Of a stretch of 64,000 bases of DNA, positions 16,006 through 24,876 are shown piece after piece. Position 1 is the stretch's first letter. Each line of letters begins with the position of its first letter. Origin of the DNA: [Bacillus] enclensis (GTDB lineage Bacteria; Bacillota; Bacilli; Bacillales; Bacillaceae_B); assembly GCF_001456935.1 (NCBI RefSeq), contig NZ_KQ758488.1, positions 1 to 64,000 on the forward strand. The letters run 5' to 3'. The position numbers were made by a program, and so were the translations under genes. Below the pieces are notes generated by a model. It had not been told where the DNA came from. It saw only the letters and a program-made list of their open reading frames with translations, and did not search any database.

Positions 16006-16773
16006 TCATTTGCTTAAAGCTAGTAATAGACTCTCTAACCCGTAACTATAATCTTTTGAGAAATCAGCATATTTTTTCGTCTTTAATAAATTGGGTAGCT
16101 CACAATTTTCATATAAAACAGGTAATACTATTACTCTGCCTTCATTAATTTCATCCCAATATTTATTCTCCCATTCAGCTTGTACCCAAGAAGATTTGGT
16201 TGCATTATCCGAAAGAATCACTAATACAAAATCGCTGTTTTTTAATGCCTTTGATATACTTCCAGGAATAGAATCACCCACTCCTATATCCCATTCATCA
16301 AGCCAAGGAATATGCCCTGCTTCTGAAAGGTCGGTTGCTAGGGTTTTAGCAAATGTTTTGTCTTTAGACGCATGGGAAATAAAAACTTTCTTTCCACTAT
16401 TTGAATTTAAGAATCTAGCCTTTATAAATGATTCATTTAAAATAGCCTCGGATAAAATAAACTCATTTAATAGATTCACTTGATTTAAACAAAGCTCTTT
16501 TGTTCGATCATTTGGTCTTATTGAATGAAATTTAGTAATTTTATCAAAAATTTCTTTCTGCCTTAATATAATATGTGATGTAGATATCTCTGCTAAATGG
16601 GATATAGGAACTATAATGGAGTCTCCGGATAGTAGATTTAATCCAATATAAACTATTGCATATTCTATTCCATCTTGGCCTATCTCATCATCATCATAGT
16701 TTCCTATGACGCCCTTGTAATCTCCTTCTTTAATATATACCGGACCATAATTGATTGCTTTTAAATCTTTCAT
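16006..16773 (-). CDS. TIR-domain protein
   Basis: 255 residues. The N-terminal roughly 125 residues are an unassigned small-domain region (YGPVYIKEGDYKGVIGNYDD looks SH3-like). The TIR domain spans about 128-250: KKVFISHASKDK (strand A and box 1), PWLDEWDIGVGDSIPGSI (BB-loop region), DFVLVILSDN, and SSWVQAEWE with E200 at the position of the catalytic glutamate of NAD-consuming TIRs, then RVIVLPVLY. Bacterial TIR proteins often act as NADases in anti-phage systems. It is divergent from the nuclease-DUF2075 gene. RBS AAAGGGG precedes the ATG. Confidence 0.88.
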   Translation of the reverse strand: MKDLKAINYGPVYIKEGDYKGVIGNYDDDEIGQDGIEYAIVYIGLNLLSGDSIIVPISHLAEISTSHIILRQKEIFDKITKFHSIRPNDRTKELCLNQVNLLNEFILSEAILNESFIKARFLNSNSGKKVFISHASKDKTFAKTLATDLSEAGHIPWLDEWDIGVGDSIPGSISKALKNSDFVLVILSDNATKSSWVQAEWENKYWDEINEGRVIVLPVLYENCELPNLLKTKKYADFSKDYSYGLESLLLALSK

Positions 16774-16963
16774 TTAAGGAACCCCTTTCAATACTTAAAT
16801 ATAAAGCTGAAAAATTTGTATACAAAAGTATACCAATTCTTATTCTACCTAAAATTCACAGAAATAATGTTATTTAATGTAATATTTTCAAATAACTATA
16901 ATATTTCTTTATATAAAAAATGATAAAATAAACCTAATAAGTTCCAGAATTGAGGTGAACCTC

Positions 16964-18892
16964 TTGATCATTTACCAAGCAACCAAAACCGAATTCATCT
17001 CCGACGTCACTAACGAACTCCTAGTAGAACGCCTCTACGACTCCTACAAACAGAAAATTGGTCGCACCTCAAAAAGTGAAATCAATTCCTGGGAGCATTC
17101 ACTTCAGCGGATGTCGAATGTAATGCAGGATAAGGAGATTCCTGATGATACGTCGGTTGCGATTGAGTTTAAGATTCCCAATACGTCGAAGCGGGTGGAT
17201 TTCCTGGTGGCGGGCCATGATGGTTTTCAGGATCATGTGGTCATTGTGGAATTGAAGCAGTGGTCGGAGGTAGAGAAGGTTACGTCCAAGGATGCACTAG
17301 TGTCCACCTTTCTCGGTGGAGGGATGAGGACGGTCACGCACCCTTCATATCAGGCATGGTCCTATGCGGCTTTGATTCATGACTTCAACCAAAATGTCCA
17401 GGATCAGCATATCTTGTTGAATCCCTGCGCCTATTTACATAATTACCGAAAGTCAGAGAATGACCCATTGATGGATTCTCACTATGCGGATCATCTGGCT
17501 AAGGCTCCTGTTTTTGCGAAAGGAGAGATTCAGAAATTAAGAGATTTTATTAAAAGATACGTCCGTTATGGCGACCGTAATCAATTAATCTATCAAATCG
17601 AACACGGCAAAATACGCCCGTCCAAGTCACTGCAGGATTCACTGGCAAGTCTTTTGAGAGGGAATCAGGAGTTCGTGCTGATTGATGAGCAGAAGGTTTT
17701 TTATGAAGATGCCTACCATTTAGCTCTTGAGAGTATCAAGAACAACCAGAAAACGGTCATGATTATCGAGGGCGGCCCTGGTACAGGCAAATCGGTGATG
17801 GCTGTGAACCTGCTAGTGAATTTAATCAATCAGGAGCTGACGGCTCTTTATGTATCTAAAAATTCGGCTCCGCGTAATGTATATGCTTCCAAGCTGAAAG
17901 GGACGATCAAGAAAACGCAGATTGATAACTTGTTTAAGGGGTCTGGAAGCTTCACTGAATCCGAAAAGGATGAATTTGACGTCCTCATTATAGATGAGGC
18001 ACACCGCCTAAATGAAAAATCGGGTCTCTTCAGCAATTTAGGTGAAAACCAGATTAAAGAAGTGATCCACTCGTCTAAATTCACGATTTTCTTTATTGAT
18101 GAAAATCAGAAGGTAACGTTAAAAGACATAGGCAGCATCGATTTAATCAGAAAGTATGCTACTGAGGCTGGTGCCGAACTGATACATGGTAAGCTCGTTT
18201 CACAATTCCGATGTGACGGCTCCGATGCATATATCGCCTGGCTGGATGATGTGCTTCACATCAGGGAAACCGCCAATGCAAACGACCGCGGATTGGATTA
18301 TGACTTCAGGGTATTCGATAACCCGAATGATATGCTGAAAGAAATCGAAGAGCTAAATAAGAAAAACAACAAATCACGTATGCTGGCAGGATACTGCTGG
18401 GAATGGCCGAAAAAGGGCAGGACAGATACGCTTCACAAGGACATCGTCATACCGGAACACAACTTTCAAATCAGTTGGAATCTTTCGGACAGCATCTGGG
18501 CCATCGAGCCGGATTCGGTCACTGAAGCAGGATGCATACACACATCCCAGGGACTTGAATTTGATTACGTCGGCGTCATAATCGGACCAGACCTCGCCTA
18601 TCAAGACGGCCGAGTAGTCACTGATTACACCAAGCGGGCCAAAACTGATCAATCCCTAAGGGGAATCAAAACAATGGCAAAAGAAAACCCGGAAAAAGCG
18701 CAGGCACTCGCCGATCAAATTATCCGCAATACTTACCGCACTCTTATGACAAGAGGCCAGAAGGGATGTTTCATCTTCTGTACAGATCCGGAACTGAATG
18801 AGTACTTCAGAGAACGCCTGAATAAATCGGGTGTTTATGAGAACTTATCACCTGGAACATCGATTGCTGCCGAGGAACGAGGTAAGTATTAA
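16964..18892 (+). CDS. PD-(D/E)xK nuclease-DUF2075 ATPase/helicase fusion
   Basis: 642 residues from TTG at 16964 (GAGGTG 6 nt upstream; GTG at 16955 lies inside the RBS). The N-terminal part looks like a restriction-type nuclease: RVDFLVAG with D79 and VVIVELKQW with E96-x-K98, the D...ExK signature. The second half is the DUF2075 superfamily-1-like ATPase: Walker A EGGPGTGKS (about 270-277), Walker B DVLIIDEAHR (339-348), FFIDENQKV (motif III-like), SQFRC (motif IV-like), and HTSQGLEFDYVGVIIG (motif V-like). It is followed by a MazG-like gene, as is its paralogue at 45082. Role inferred: nucleic-acid processing in defence. Confidence 0.85.
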   Translation: MIIYQATKTEFISDVTNELLVERLYDSYKQKIGRTSKSEINSWEHSLQRMSNVMQDKEIPDDTSVAIEFKIPNTSKRVDFLVAGHDGFQDHVVIVELKQWSEVEKVTSKDALVSTFLGGGMRTVTHPSYQAWSYAALIHDFNQNVQDQHILLNPCAYLHNYRKSENDPLMDSHYADHLAKAPVFAKGEIQKLRDFIKRYVRYGDRNQLIYQIEHGKIRPSKSLQDSLASLLRGNQEFVLIDEQKVFYEDAYHLALESIKNNQKTVMIIEGGPGTGKSVMAVNLLVNLINQELTALYVSKNSAPRNVYASKLKGTIKKTQIDNLFKGSGSFTESEKDEFDVLIIDEAHRLNEKSGLFSNLGENQIKEVIHSSKFTIFFIDENQKVTLKDIGSIDLIRKYATEAGAELIHGKLVSQFRCDGSDAYIAWLDDVLHIRETANANDRGLDYDFRVFDNPNDMLKEIEELNKKNNKSRMLAGYCWEWPKKGRTDTLHKDIVIPEHNFQISWNLSDSIWAIEPDSVTEAGCIHTSQGLEFDYVGVIIGPDLAYQDGRVVTDYTKRAKTDQSLRGIKTMAKENPEKAQALADQIIRNTYRTLMTRGQKGCFIFCTDPELNEYFRERLNKSGVYENLSPGTSIAAEERGKY

Positions 18893-18930
18893 CCGTGTGA
18901 TAAGATTACTCTAGATTACAACGGGATCAA

Positions 18931-19064
18931 GCGGTTGATTGGAGTGCAAGACGAAGACTCCTGCGGGAAGAGTAGCTAATGTGAGACCCCGCAGGAGCGA
19001 ACGCGACGAGGAGGCTCACGGGCTACCCGCGGAAAGCGAAGTCTTGCACGGAAATCATTAGCGG
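18931..19064 (+). repeat. MITE-like imperfect palindrome, copy 1
   Basis: About 134 bp with terminal inverted repeats: GCGGTTGATTGGAGTGCAAG at the left and, on the other strand, CCGCTAATGATTTCCGTGC at the right. Inner inverted segments are GACTCCTGCGGG/CCCGCAGGAG. No coding capacity. It lies between the DUF2075 gene and its MazG partner, which are directly coupled in the other copy of the module. Related elements lie at 25357, 49443 and 55409. Confidence 0.8.
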
Positions 19065-19105
19065 TATTAATACTGCTCTCTCAAATTAGAAAGGGGATAA
19101 CTTAC

Positions 19106-19429
19106 ATGAGCGAAATCCAACACCTAACAAAAAAACTAAACCAATTCATAGACGAACGAAACTGGGGACCCTCCCAAACCCCTAAAGACCTCGCTATCTC
19201 CATTTCCATCGAAGCCGCCGAACTGCTCGAAGACTTCCAATGGATCAGCAGCGAAGAAGCGCTTGAAAAGAACGAAGAAAACATCCGGGAAGAAATCGCG
19301 GATGTCCTGATTTATTCTCTAATGCTCTGCTCTAAACTTGATTTGGACGTGAAAGAGATCATCGAAGAGAAAATGGTGAAGAATGCGAGGAAGTATCCTG
19401 TGCCGGTTGAAAAGGTGATGGCCGATTAG
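19106..19429 (+). CDS. MazG-like nucleotide pyrophosphohydrolase
   Basis: 107 residues. All-alpha NTP-PPase of the MazG/dCTPase type: SISIEAAELLEDFQW supplies the first ExxE and REEIADVLIYSLMLC the second E/D pair, the metal-binding EExxE...ExxD arrangement. Such enzymes hydrolyse (d)NTPs to monophosphates. It is about three quarters identical to the protein at 46724-47026, and in both places it follows a DUF2075 gene. Good RBS (AAAGGGG). Confidence 0.88.
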   Translation: MSEIQHLTKKLNQFIDERNWGPSQTPKDLAISISIEAAELLEDFQWISSEEALEKNEENIREEIADVLIYSLMLCSKLDLDVKEIIEEKMVKNARKYPVPVEKVMAD

Positions 19430-19433
19430 AGAA

Positions 19434-19619
19434 ATGAAGCTGAATAATTTGTTTGTTACACGAAGGCAAAAATGGACGGTACGACTCATCTCAGGCGGTT
19501 CCGCCCTATACGGGGCCGCTATTCGTTATTCTGAGGTAAATATCAATGCCATCCTCCTGACTATCTGCACACTCTTTTTATTCCACAGTTCTTTCCTGAA
19601 ACCGGAAAAAGCTGAATAG
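19434..19619 (+). CDS. Possible small membrane protein
   Basis: 61 residues starting 4 nt after the MazG stop, with no clear RBS, so translation would depend on coupling. It has one or two weak hydrophobic stretches (AILLTICTLFLFHSSFL). No recognised family. It may be real because it ends just before a terminator, but it could also be a chance ORF. Confidence 0.35.
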   Translation: MKLNNLFVTRRQKWTVRLISGGSALYGAAIRYSEVNINAILLTICTLFLFHSSFLKPEKAE

Positions 19620-19625
19620 AACGTC

Positions 19626-19657
19626 AAAGGGCAGTACTGCACCCAGCACCGCCCTTT
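19626..19657. terminator. Bidirectional terminator
   Basis: Stem AAAGGGC (19626-19632) with GCCCTTT (19651-19657), with extra pairing inside. The T-runs are short. It lies between the convergent small ORF and yiaA-like gene. Confidence 0.5.
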
Positions 19658-19660
19658 CAA

Positions 19661-20131
19661 TCAATCCCTGTCCCTTGTCACCTGCGTATCACGGATATTC
19701 TTTTGAATCGTGATGGCCGAAAACAGGCTGAGCACAAATGCCATGGCATAAAACCCTTTTTCACTCAGGATGATACTGCCGGCATTATAAAGCCCGATCG
19801 CCATCAAGGCAATGGCGACGATGACGGCAAACCAGCTGAGGCCGTAATAGATGCCTGACACCGGTATATCCTCTTCCTTGTCCCTGACCGCTTTTTGCAG
19901 GGAAACCGCTGCATACAGTCCGAATACGAGTACAGCGAAGTAATAGCCTTTCTCATTCAGCTCCATTCCCGCATTGAACAGGCCGATCAGATAAGCGGCT
20001 ACCCCGATCACCAATGCTGCCCAGCTTGCTCCTTTAAAAGCGGAAGTCGGTTCCCCTTCTTTTCTTTCCACTTTGATCTTCGGTTTCTTGTCATCGTTCT
20101 TCACTAATGGATTCTCATTGAAATCAGACAT
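19661..20131 (-). CDS. YiaA/YiaB-type membrane protein
   Basis: 156 residues from the ATG at 20131 (RBS GGGGAG; the frame is open to 20182). After a charged cytosolic N-terminus there are two repeats of a two-helix unit: [21 protein letters not shown] with [19 protein letters not shown], and [22 protein letters not shown] with [19 protein letters not shown]. This internal duplication is the YiaA/YiaB family pattern. Function unknown. Monocistronic. Confidence 0.85.
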   Translation of the reverse strand: MSDFNENPLVKNDDKKPKIKVERKEGEPTSAFKGASWAALVIGVAAYLIGLFNAGMELNEKGYYFAVLVFGLYAAVSLQKAVRDKEEDIPVSGIYYGLSWFAVIVAIALMAIGLYNAGSIILSEKGFYAMAFVLSLFSAITIQKNIRDTQVTRDRD

Positions 20132-20383
20132 TCGCCGCTCCCCTTTACTGTCATAGAATATAAGTGCTGTTATCAGACTCATTATAGCAATATTTTACAT
20201 ATGTTGTTTACTCTTATTGTATTAATTTTAATTTTTTTCCATACGTGGTCGTTCCTGCTTACTATATTCCACTCATTTTCCTTTGATGTTCCTGAGCAAG
20301 AGAAATCATCACCCCATAATAGAAGTGACGCATCCCCTGTACCATTCATACATTAAAATAATTATTTTAAATGGGGGCTCCTT

Positions 20384-20773
20384 ATGAACGATATTCACAC
20401 ACTTTGCCAGCAGTTCGGTCAGATTCTTAACAAAAAAACGAAGATGAAGAATGGGGTTTGCTCAGTGAATTTCCACCGCGACCTTCAGGTAACCATTCAG
20501 GGCCGGCCCAGCCGCAGTGAGCTTCATTCAAAAGCATCTTTTGAATCCTTGGATCATGGGGGCAATGCCCTTAACCTCGGGGAAACCGTCATCCTTGAGG
20601 AAGAAGTGCCTGCTTTCACAAGAAGCCTTACCCAGAACGGCATCATCGTCAGCGCCATCCATAATCATTGGCTGTTCACCAAGCCCGTCATTCTTTATGT
20701 TCATTTTCAATCGGTTGAACCGCCGCTGCAGTTTGCCCACAAGGTGGCTCAAGCTTTTAAAGTATTGAAATGA
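20384..20773 (+). CDS. DUF1259 (LppY/LpqO-type) protein
   Basis: 129 residues: one DUF1259 domain with GRPSRSELHSKASFESLDHG, GETVILEEEVPAFTRSLTQNG, VSAIHNHWLFTKPVILYVHF. Longer relatives are secreted with two copies of the domain; this is a short, single-domain form without a signal peptide. Biochemical role unknown. Confidence 0.82.
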   Translation: MNDIHTLCQQFGQILNKKTKMKNGVCSVNFHRDLQVTIQGRPSRSELHSKASFESLDHGGNALNLGETVILEEEVPAFTRSLTQNGIIVSAIHNHWLFTKPVILYVHFQSVEPPLQFAHKVAQAFKVLK

Positions 20774-20863
20774 GCTGACTGCTCCCTGCCTTGACCTTCC
20801 TGCACATCTGCCCATACCCTGTGCATAAGATAAATGGATATGTTACCGAGAAGGAGGATACCC

Positions 20864-21760
20864 ATGTATTTCAATCAACAATGGACGGCTGAACATCGGC
20901 CCGCCGCTGATACCCGGTTGATCAAAGATATCAAGAAAGCAATAAACGCCGAGTACAGCGCAATCGCATGCTACGAGAAGTTAGCCGGGAACGCACCGAC
21001 ACAGCAGGAGAAGGACAGGATCCTTGAGATCCAGAAGGATGAAAAGAGACATTTGAAGGAATTCAGCAACATTTATACCGCCCTGACAGGAAGCAAGCCT
21101 TCATACAAAATCACTGAAACCTGCCCTGATAACTACAAAGCAGGAATTGAATTTGCTTTCAATGACGAACAGGGAGCCGTGGACACCTATTTGGATATAG
21201 CAGATAAGGCGCAGGATCCCGTCATCAAAGAACGATTCCGGCGTGCTGCATCCGATGAACAGAATCACGCCGTCTGGTTCTTATCATTTATACAAAAGAA
21301 TGCCAGGAACACAAATAGCCGCAGACAGAACGTTGATTTCGGTGCCAAAGGGGCGTTGAGCGCGGCTTCATTGACCCTGCCGCAGATACTCACCTATGCC
21401 CTTCAGGATGAATATCTGGCCCAGGCAAGATATAACAACATCATCGGCACGTTCGGAAACATACGTACATTCGTACAGATTAAAGAAGCGGAACTGAGGC
21501 ATATCAATGCTCTGCTGCCTTTATTCCAGCGTTACCAGGTACCGGTTCCGGCAGATACATCCCAGTCTTTGGTCACCACTCCCGGGGATATCAAGGGGGC
21601 CTACGCTGCAGGGGTGCAGGGGGAAATCGATAATATCGCGATGTATGACCGGTTTCTGTCACTGAACATCCCGAGTGATGTGCGAATGGTCTTCACGCAG
21701 GTGCGGAATGCTTCTGTGAACCATCTGGCGGCTTTTGAGAGAGGACTTGCGAGAGGTTGA
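20864..21760 (+). CDS. Tandem ferritin-like domain protein
   Basis: 298 residues from the ATG at 20864 (AAGGAGGA upstream). Two ferritin-like/rubrerythrin-like four-helix regions. The first contains INAEYSAIACYEKLA, QKDEKRHLKEFSNIY, FNDEQGAVDTYLDIA and SDEQNHAVWFL, giving the E...ExxH pairs for a di-iron site. The second (about 165-298) has LQDEYLAQARYNNI, IKEAELRHINALLP, GEIDNIAMYDRFL and NHLAAFERG. Likely iron binding or oxidant scavenging. Confidence 0.8.
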   Translation: MYFNQQWTAEHRPAADTRLIKDIKKAINAEYSAIACYEKLAGNAPTQQEKDRILEIQKDEKRHLKEFSNIYTALTGSKPSYKITETCPDNYKAGIEFAFNDEQGAVDTYLDIADKAQDPVIKERFRRAASDEQNHAVWFLSFIQKNARNTNSRRQNVDFGAKGALSAASLTLPQILTYALQDEYLAQARYNNIIGTFGNIRTFVQIKEAELRHINALLPLFQRYQVPVPADTSQSLVTTPGDIKGAYAAGVQGEIDNIAMYDRFLSLNIPSDVRMVFTQVRNASVNHLAAFERGLARG

Positions 21761-21827
21761 TTTCAACATGCGGGATTTGGTGACGACAGCACAATGACCT
21801 CCTCTGTAACAAAAATGTTGCTGACTT

Positions 21828-21876
21828 TTTACAAGGTCTCAACAGATCAGCTTCTAAACTTCATCTTTCCTCAACA
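21828..21876 (+). promoter_or_regulatory. PhoP-box-like direct repeats upstream of phoX-type gene
   Basis: Hexamers resembling TT(A/T/C)ACA occur in phase: TTTACA (21828-21833), TCAACA (21839-21844), TTCATC (21860-21865), TCAACA (21871-21876). Each pair is separated by 5 bp and all starts fall near multiples of 11 bp, the spacing of B. subtilis PhoP boxes. A -10-like TCTAAT follows at about 21885. The downstream gene is a phosphatase, which fits phosphate-starvation control. Confidence 0.5.
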
Positions 21877-21924
21877 TTCACATGTTCTAATAGAGGCAAG
21901 ACATATTCATTGGAGGTCAACATT

Positions 21925-23841
21925 ATGAAGAAACGCGTCACTCTCGGATTATCTCTTACACTTTTAGCTTCAAGTGCTGCTTCTGCATTTGCAGACGGAC
22001 CAGCTCAAAATCATGGCCATCATAACCAGAAGCAAATCAAAAGCGTGGAATTCCAATCCATGAAAGCACCATCCACCATTGAGAACATGGTAAAAACATA
22101 CTCAGAAGCGTCAGTGAAAGTGACGTACAAAGATGGAAGTGTTGAGGAAACGCCTCTTCATTATAATCAGCTGTTCCTATCCAAAGATAAAATTGCAGAG
22201 AATAAAGGGGAGCTCATCCCTGCCGGTACACCGATCGATGCAGAAGGGAACCCGATCATCGACCGGAGCATCCCGGATCAGCCTTCCCCTTATATTTCGG
22301 ATGCCCCTGATTCTAACAGCTTCATCGAGATCAACGGGAAATCCTATATCATCTCTCATTATGAGTATGACTCAGTCGATAATGCAGGAAATGAAGTCTC
22401 GGGCCTTCCGGCATCCATGACACTTACACAGGTTGATAAAGACCCCGAAACAGGCGAACTGAGCGTAAACCATGCCAAGAAAATCGATTTCGCAAACGTA
22501 AACGGCTTGTGGACTCCATGTAACGGATCCACTACCGAATGGGGCACTCACCTAGGTTCCGAAGAATACGAGCCTGATGCACGCGCATTCGAAGATCCAA
22601 CTTCCAGTGCCTATAAAGATGTAACGAACTTTGCCAAGCACTACTTTGGCGATGAAACGAAAGCCAACCCTTATTTCTATGGATGGATCCCTGAAATCTC
22701 CATCGATAAAAACGGGGAAGCATCAGTCGAAAAGCACTACAGCACGGGACGTTTCTCACATGAAACGATGCAGGTTCTCCCTGATAATAAAACAGCTTTA
22801 TTCGGGGACGACGGCAAGAATACGATGATGTTCATGTACGTAGCCGACAAAGCGAAGGATTTCTCAGCAGGGACGCTTTATGCCGCAAAATTCAACCAAA
22901 CAGGTACGGACAATGGCGGTAAAGGCGATCTGCAGTGGATCAAACTCGGACATGCTTCGGATGATGAAGTGAAAGAAATCATCGATAATGGAACGACTTT
23001 CAGCGACATCTTTGAAACATCCGACAAGCCTGCAGAAGGATTCACGGCCGTCAAAACAGCGGCTAGCAAGAACGTTGAATATCTGAAAGTAAAACCAGGC
23101 ATGGAAAAAGCGGCCGCGTTCCTTGAATCCCGCCGCTACGGAGCCATCCTTGGGGCCACTTCCGAATTCAACAAAATGGAAGGCATCGCAGTAAATGAAG
23201 AAGACAATAAAGCCTATATCGCCATCTCTTATCAAGAAAAAGCGATGTTAAAAGAGCCTGGCGCGGTACAGGATGACATCCAGCTGCCAGAACTGAAATC
23301 AGGCGTAACCTACCAGCTTAATCTAACAGCGCACCAAAAAGATCAAGACAACGGTAAAATCAAAAGCCGCTATGTTCCTGCCAGCATGGAAGGACTGGTC
23401 ATCGGACAAGACCTTGAAAAAGCGGACGCATACGGAAACACAGCCGATCCTGAAAAGGTCGCAAACCCGGACAACTTAAGCTTCTCAAACGATATGGATA
23501 CTCTATTCATCGGGGAAGACAGCTCTTTACACACAAACAACTTCGTCTGGGCCTATAATGTCAAAACGAAAAAACTATCACGAATCCTGTCTGTCCCGGT
23601 CGGTGCAGAAGCAACGGGACTCCGTGCAGTCGAAAACCTGAAAGACTCCCGCTACGTACTGAGCAACTACCAGCACCCGGGTGAAGACATCAGCGACAAA
23701 GAAATCACCGCTGTTGATAAAGAAGAACTAACAAACGAAATGAAGAAAACCATCGGCATTCAGGAAACGGGCGGTGTCGGCTATATATCCGGCCTTTCTT
23801 CGAACACACCACCTTATAAGAAACACATAGAAGACAAATAA
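21925..23841 (+). CDS. PhoX-type secreted alkaline phosphatase (DUF839)
   Basis: 638 residues from the ATG at 21925 (GGAGGT upstream). Sec signal peptide: KKRVTLGLSLTLLASSAASAFA with a likely cleavage after AFA. The mature part is a DUF839/PhoX beta-propeller: GLWTPCNGSTTEWGTHLGSEEY with the family cysteine and threonine/tryptophan pattern, ALFGDDGKNTMMFMYVADK, FNKMEGIAVNEEDNKAYIAIS, FSNDMDTLFIGEDSS and TGLRAVENL. PhoX enzymes use Ca2+ and Fe3+ cofactors; here release of phosphate from organic esters outside the cell is likely. Confidence 0.88.
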   Translation: MKKRVTLGLSLTLLASSAASAFADGPAQNHGHHNQKQIKSVEFQSMKAPSTIENMVKTYSEASVKVTYKDGSVEETPLHYNQLFLSKDKIAENKGELIPAGTPIDAEGNPIIDRSIPDQPSPYISDAPDSNSFIEINGKSYIISHYEYDSVDNAGNEVSGLPASMTLTQVDKDPETGELSVNHAKKIDFANVNGLWTPCNGSTTEWGTHLGSEEYEPDARAFEDPTSSAYKDVTNFAKHYFGDETKANPYFYGWIPEISIDKNGEASVEKHYSTGRFSHETMQVLPDNKTALFGDDGKNTMMFMYVADKAKDFSAGTLYAAKFNQTGTDNGGKGDLQWIKLGHASDDEVKEIIDNGTTFSDIFETSDKPAEGFTAVKTAASKNVEYLKVKPGMEKAAAFLESRRYGAILGATSEFNKMEGIAVNEEDNKAYIAISYQEKAMLKEPGAVQDDIQLPELKSGVTYQLNLTAHQKDQDNGKIKSRYVPASMEGLVIGQDLEKADAYGNTADPEKVANPDNLSFSNDMDTLFIGEDSSLHTNNFVWAYNVKTKKLSRILSVPVGAEATGLRAVENLKDSRYVLSNYQHPGEDISDKEITAVDKEELTNEMKKTIGIQETGGVGYISGLSSNTPPYKKHIEDK

Positions 23842-23847
23842 GTTAGA

Positions 23848-23879
23848 AAGCACGCCTCAGTAGCAGGCGTGCTTTTTTT
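23848..23879 (+). terminator. phoX-type gene terminator
   Basis: Stem AAAGCACGCCT (23848-23858) with AGGCGTGCTTT, then TTTTT. Confidence 0.9.
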
Positions 23880-23958
23880 ATGTAGGGCCGGTTCCCCCGC
23901 CTATTATTATGTATAATGATACTATGGAAAAATAAGTTAATCACTCGGAGATATGAAG

Positions 23959-24822
23959 ATGACAAAAAATGATTCTGCTAATTACGTATTGCATGCCAAA
24001 AGTGATGAGTTTTATTGGGAAGGGAACGGGCAATTATCCATCAAAACGTTCTCGAACGGCAAAGCCCGTTATAAGACAAAGCGGGGTTTTTATGCCATCG
24101 AAGAAGACAGGTACCTCCTGCTGAACGCCGGCCCTTACACCATTTCCATTGACGAGCCAAGAGAGGTCGAGTCATTCTGTATCTTCTTTCAAGACGGATT
24201 TGCAGAAGAAGTCTTTCACTCCTTATCAGAAACAAATGACAGGCTTTTGAGCGATCCATTCAAGGATAAGAGTCCCCTCGGCTTTTTTGAAAAAACCTAT
24301 CCTCAAAATGCGGCTTTAAATGCCGTGCTGCATGATTTTAAACGGACACTGTCAGGCACAGAACGCATGTCCATCGGCTATGAAGAACAATTTCATCAGA
24401 TCATGCAGGCACTCTTAGAGGATCAGCTGCAGATCTGCCAAGAGGTTGAATTACTTAAAGCAGTGCGTAAATCAACCCGGGAAGAATTGTATAGAAGAGT
24501 GAACACAGCCAATGAGTATATACGGGCATATTTTGACCGGCCCGTAAAGCTCGATGATATTGCAGCGGCAGCCTGTCTATCTCCAAACCACTTATTACGC
24601 ACGTATAAGCAGCTATACAAAAGGACCCCCCATCAGCATATAACCGAATTCAGGATTCAAAAAGCCAGGCAGCTCCTATCGGAAACAGATTACACGATGA
24701 CAGAGATCACTTTTTTATTGGGTCTTCAAAACCCGGCATCCTTCAGTAAGTTGTTTAAACAATTTGCAGGCATTTCTCCGGCAGACTATCGAAAAAAGGT
24801 GAGAATGGATAAGACAAGATAA
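23959..24822 (+). CDS. AraC-family transcriptional regulator
   Basis: 287 residues from the ATG at 23959, 8 nt after the CGGAGA RBS (23953 is only 2 nt away). The N-terminal roughly 130 residues are cupin-like (GFYAIEEDRYLLLNAGPYTISID). The C-terminal AraC HTH: VKLDDIAAAACLSPNHLLRTYKQ and TEITFLLGLQNPASFSKLFKQFAGISPADYRK. The VOC gene follows 54 nt downstream on the same strand and may be its target or share its transcript. Effector unknown. Confidence 0.88.
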   Translation: MTKNDSANYVLHAKSDEFYWEGNGQLSIKTFSNGKARYKTKRGFYAIEEDRYLLLNAGPYTISIDEPREVESFCIFFQDGFAEEVFHSLSETNDRLLSDPFKDKSPLGFFEKTYPQNAALNAVLHDFKRTLSGTERMSIGYEEQFHQIMQALLEDQLQICQEVELLKAVRKSTREELYRRVNTANEYIRAYFDRPVKLDDIAAAACLSPNHLLRTYKQLYKRTPHQHITEFRIQKARQLLSETDYTMTEITFLLGLQNPASFSKLFKQFAGISPADYRKKVRMDKTR

Positions 24823-24876
24823 TAGGAATTTTTTATTCTTATAAAGTAAGGACAGTCGAAAGGAGATTGATGTTGT

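Noticed and set aside
15149..19429. Prophage or integrative element
   Set aside because: No integrase, structural, lysis or replication genes in either island, and no tRNA-borne att site.
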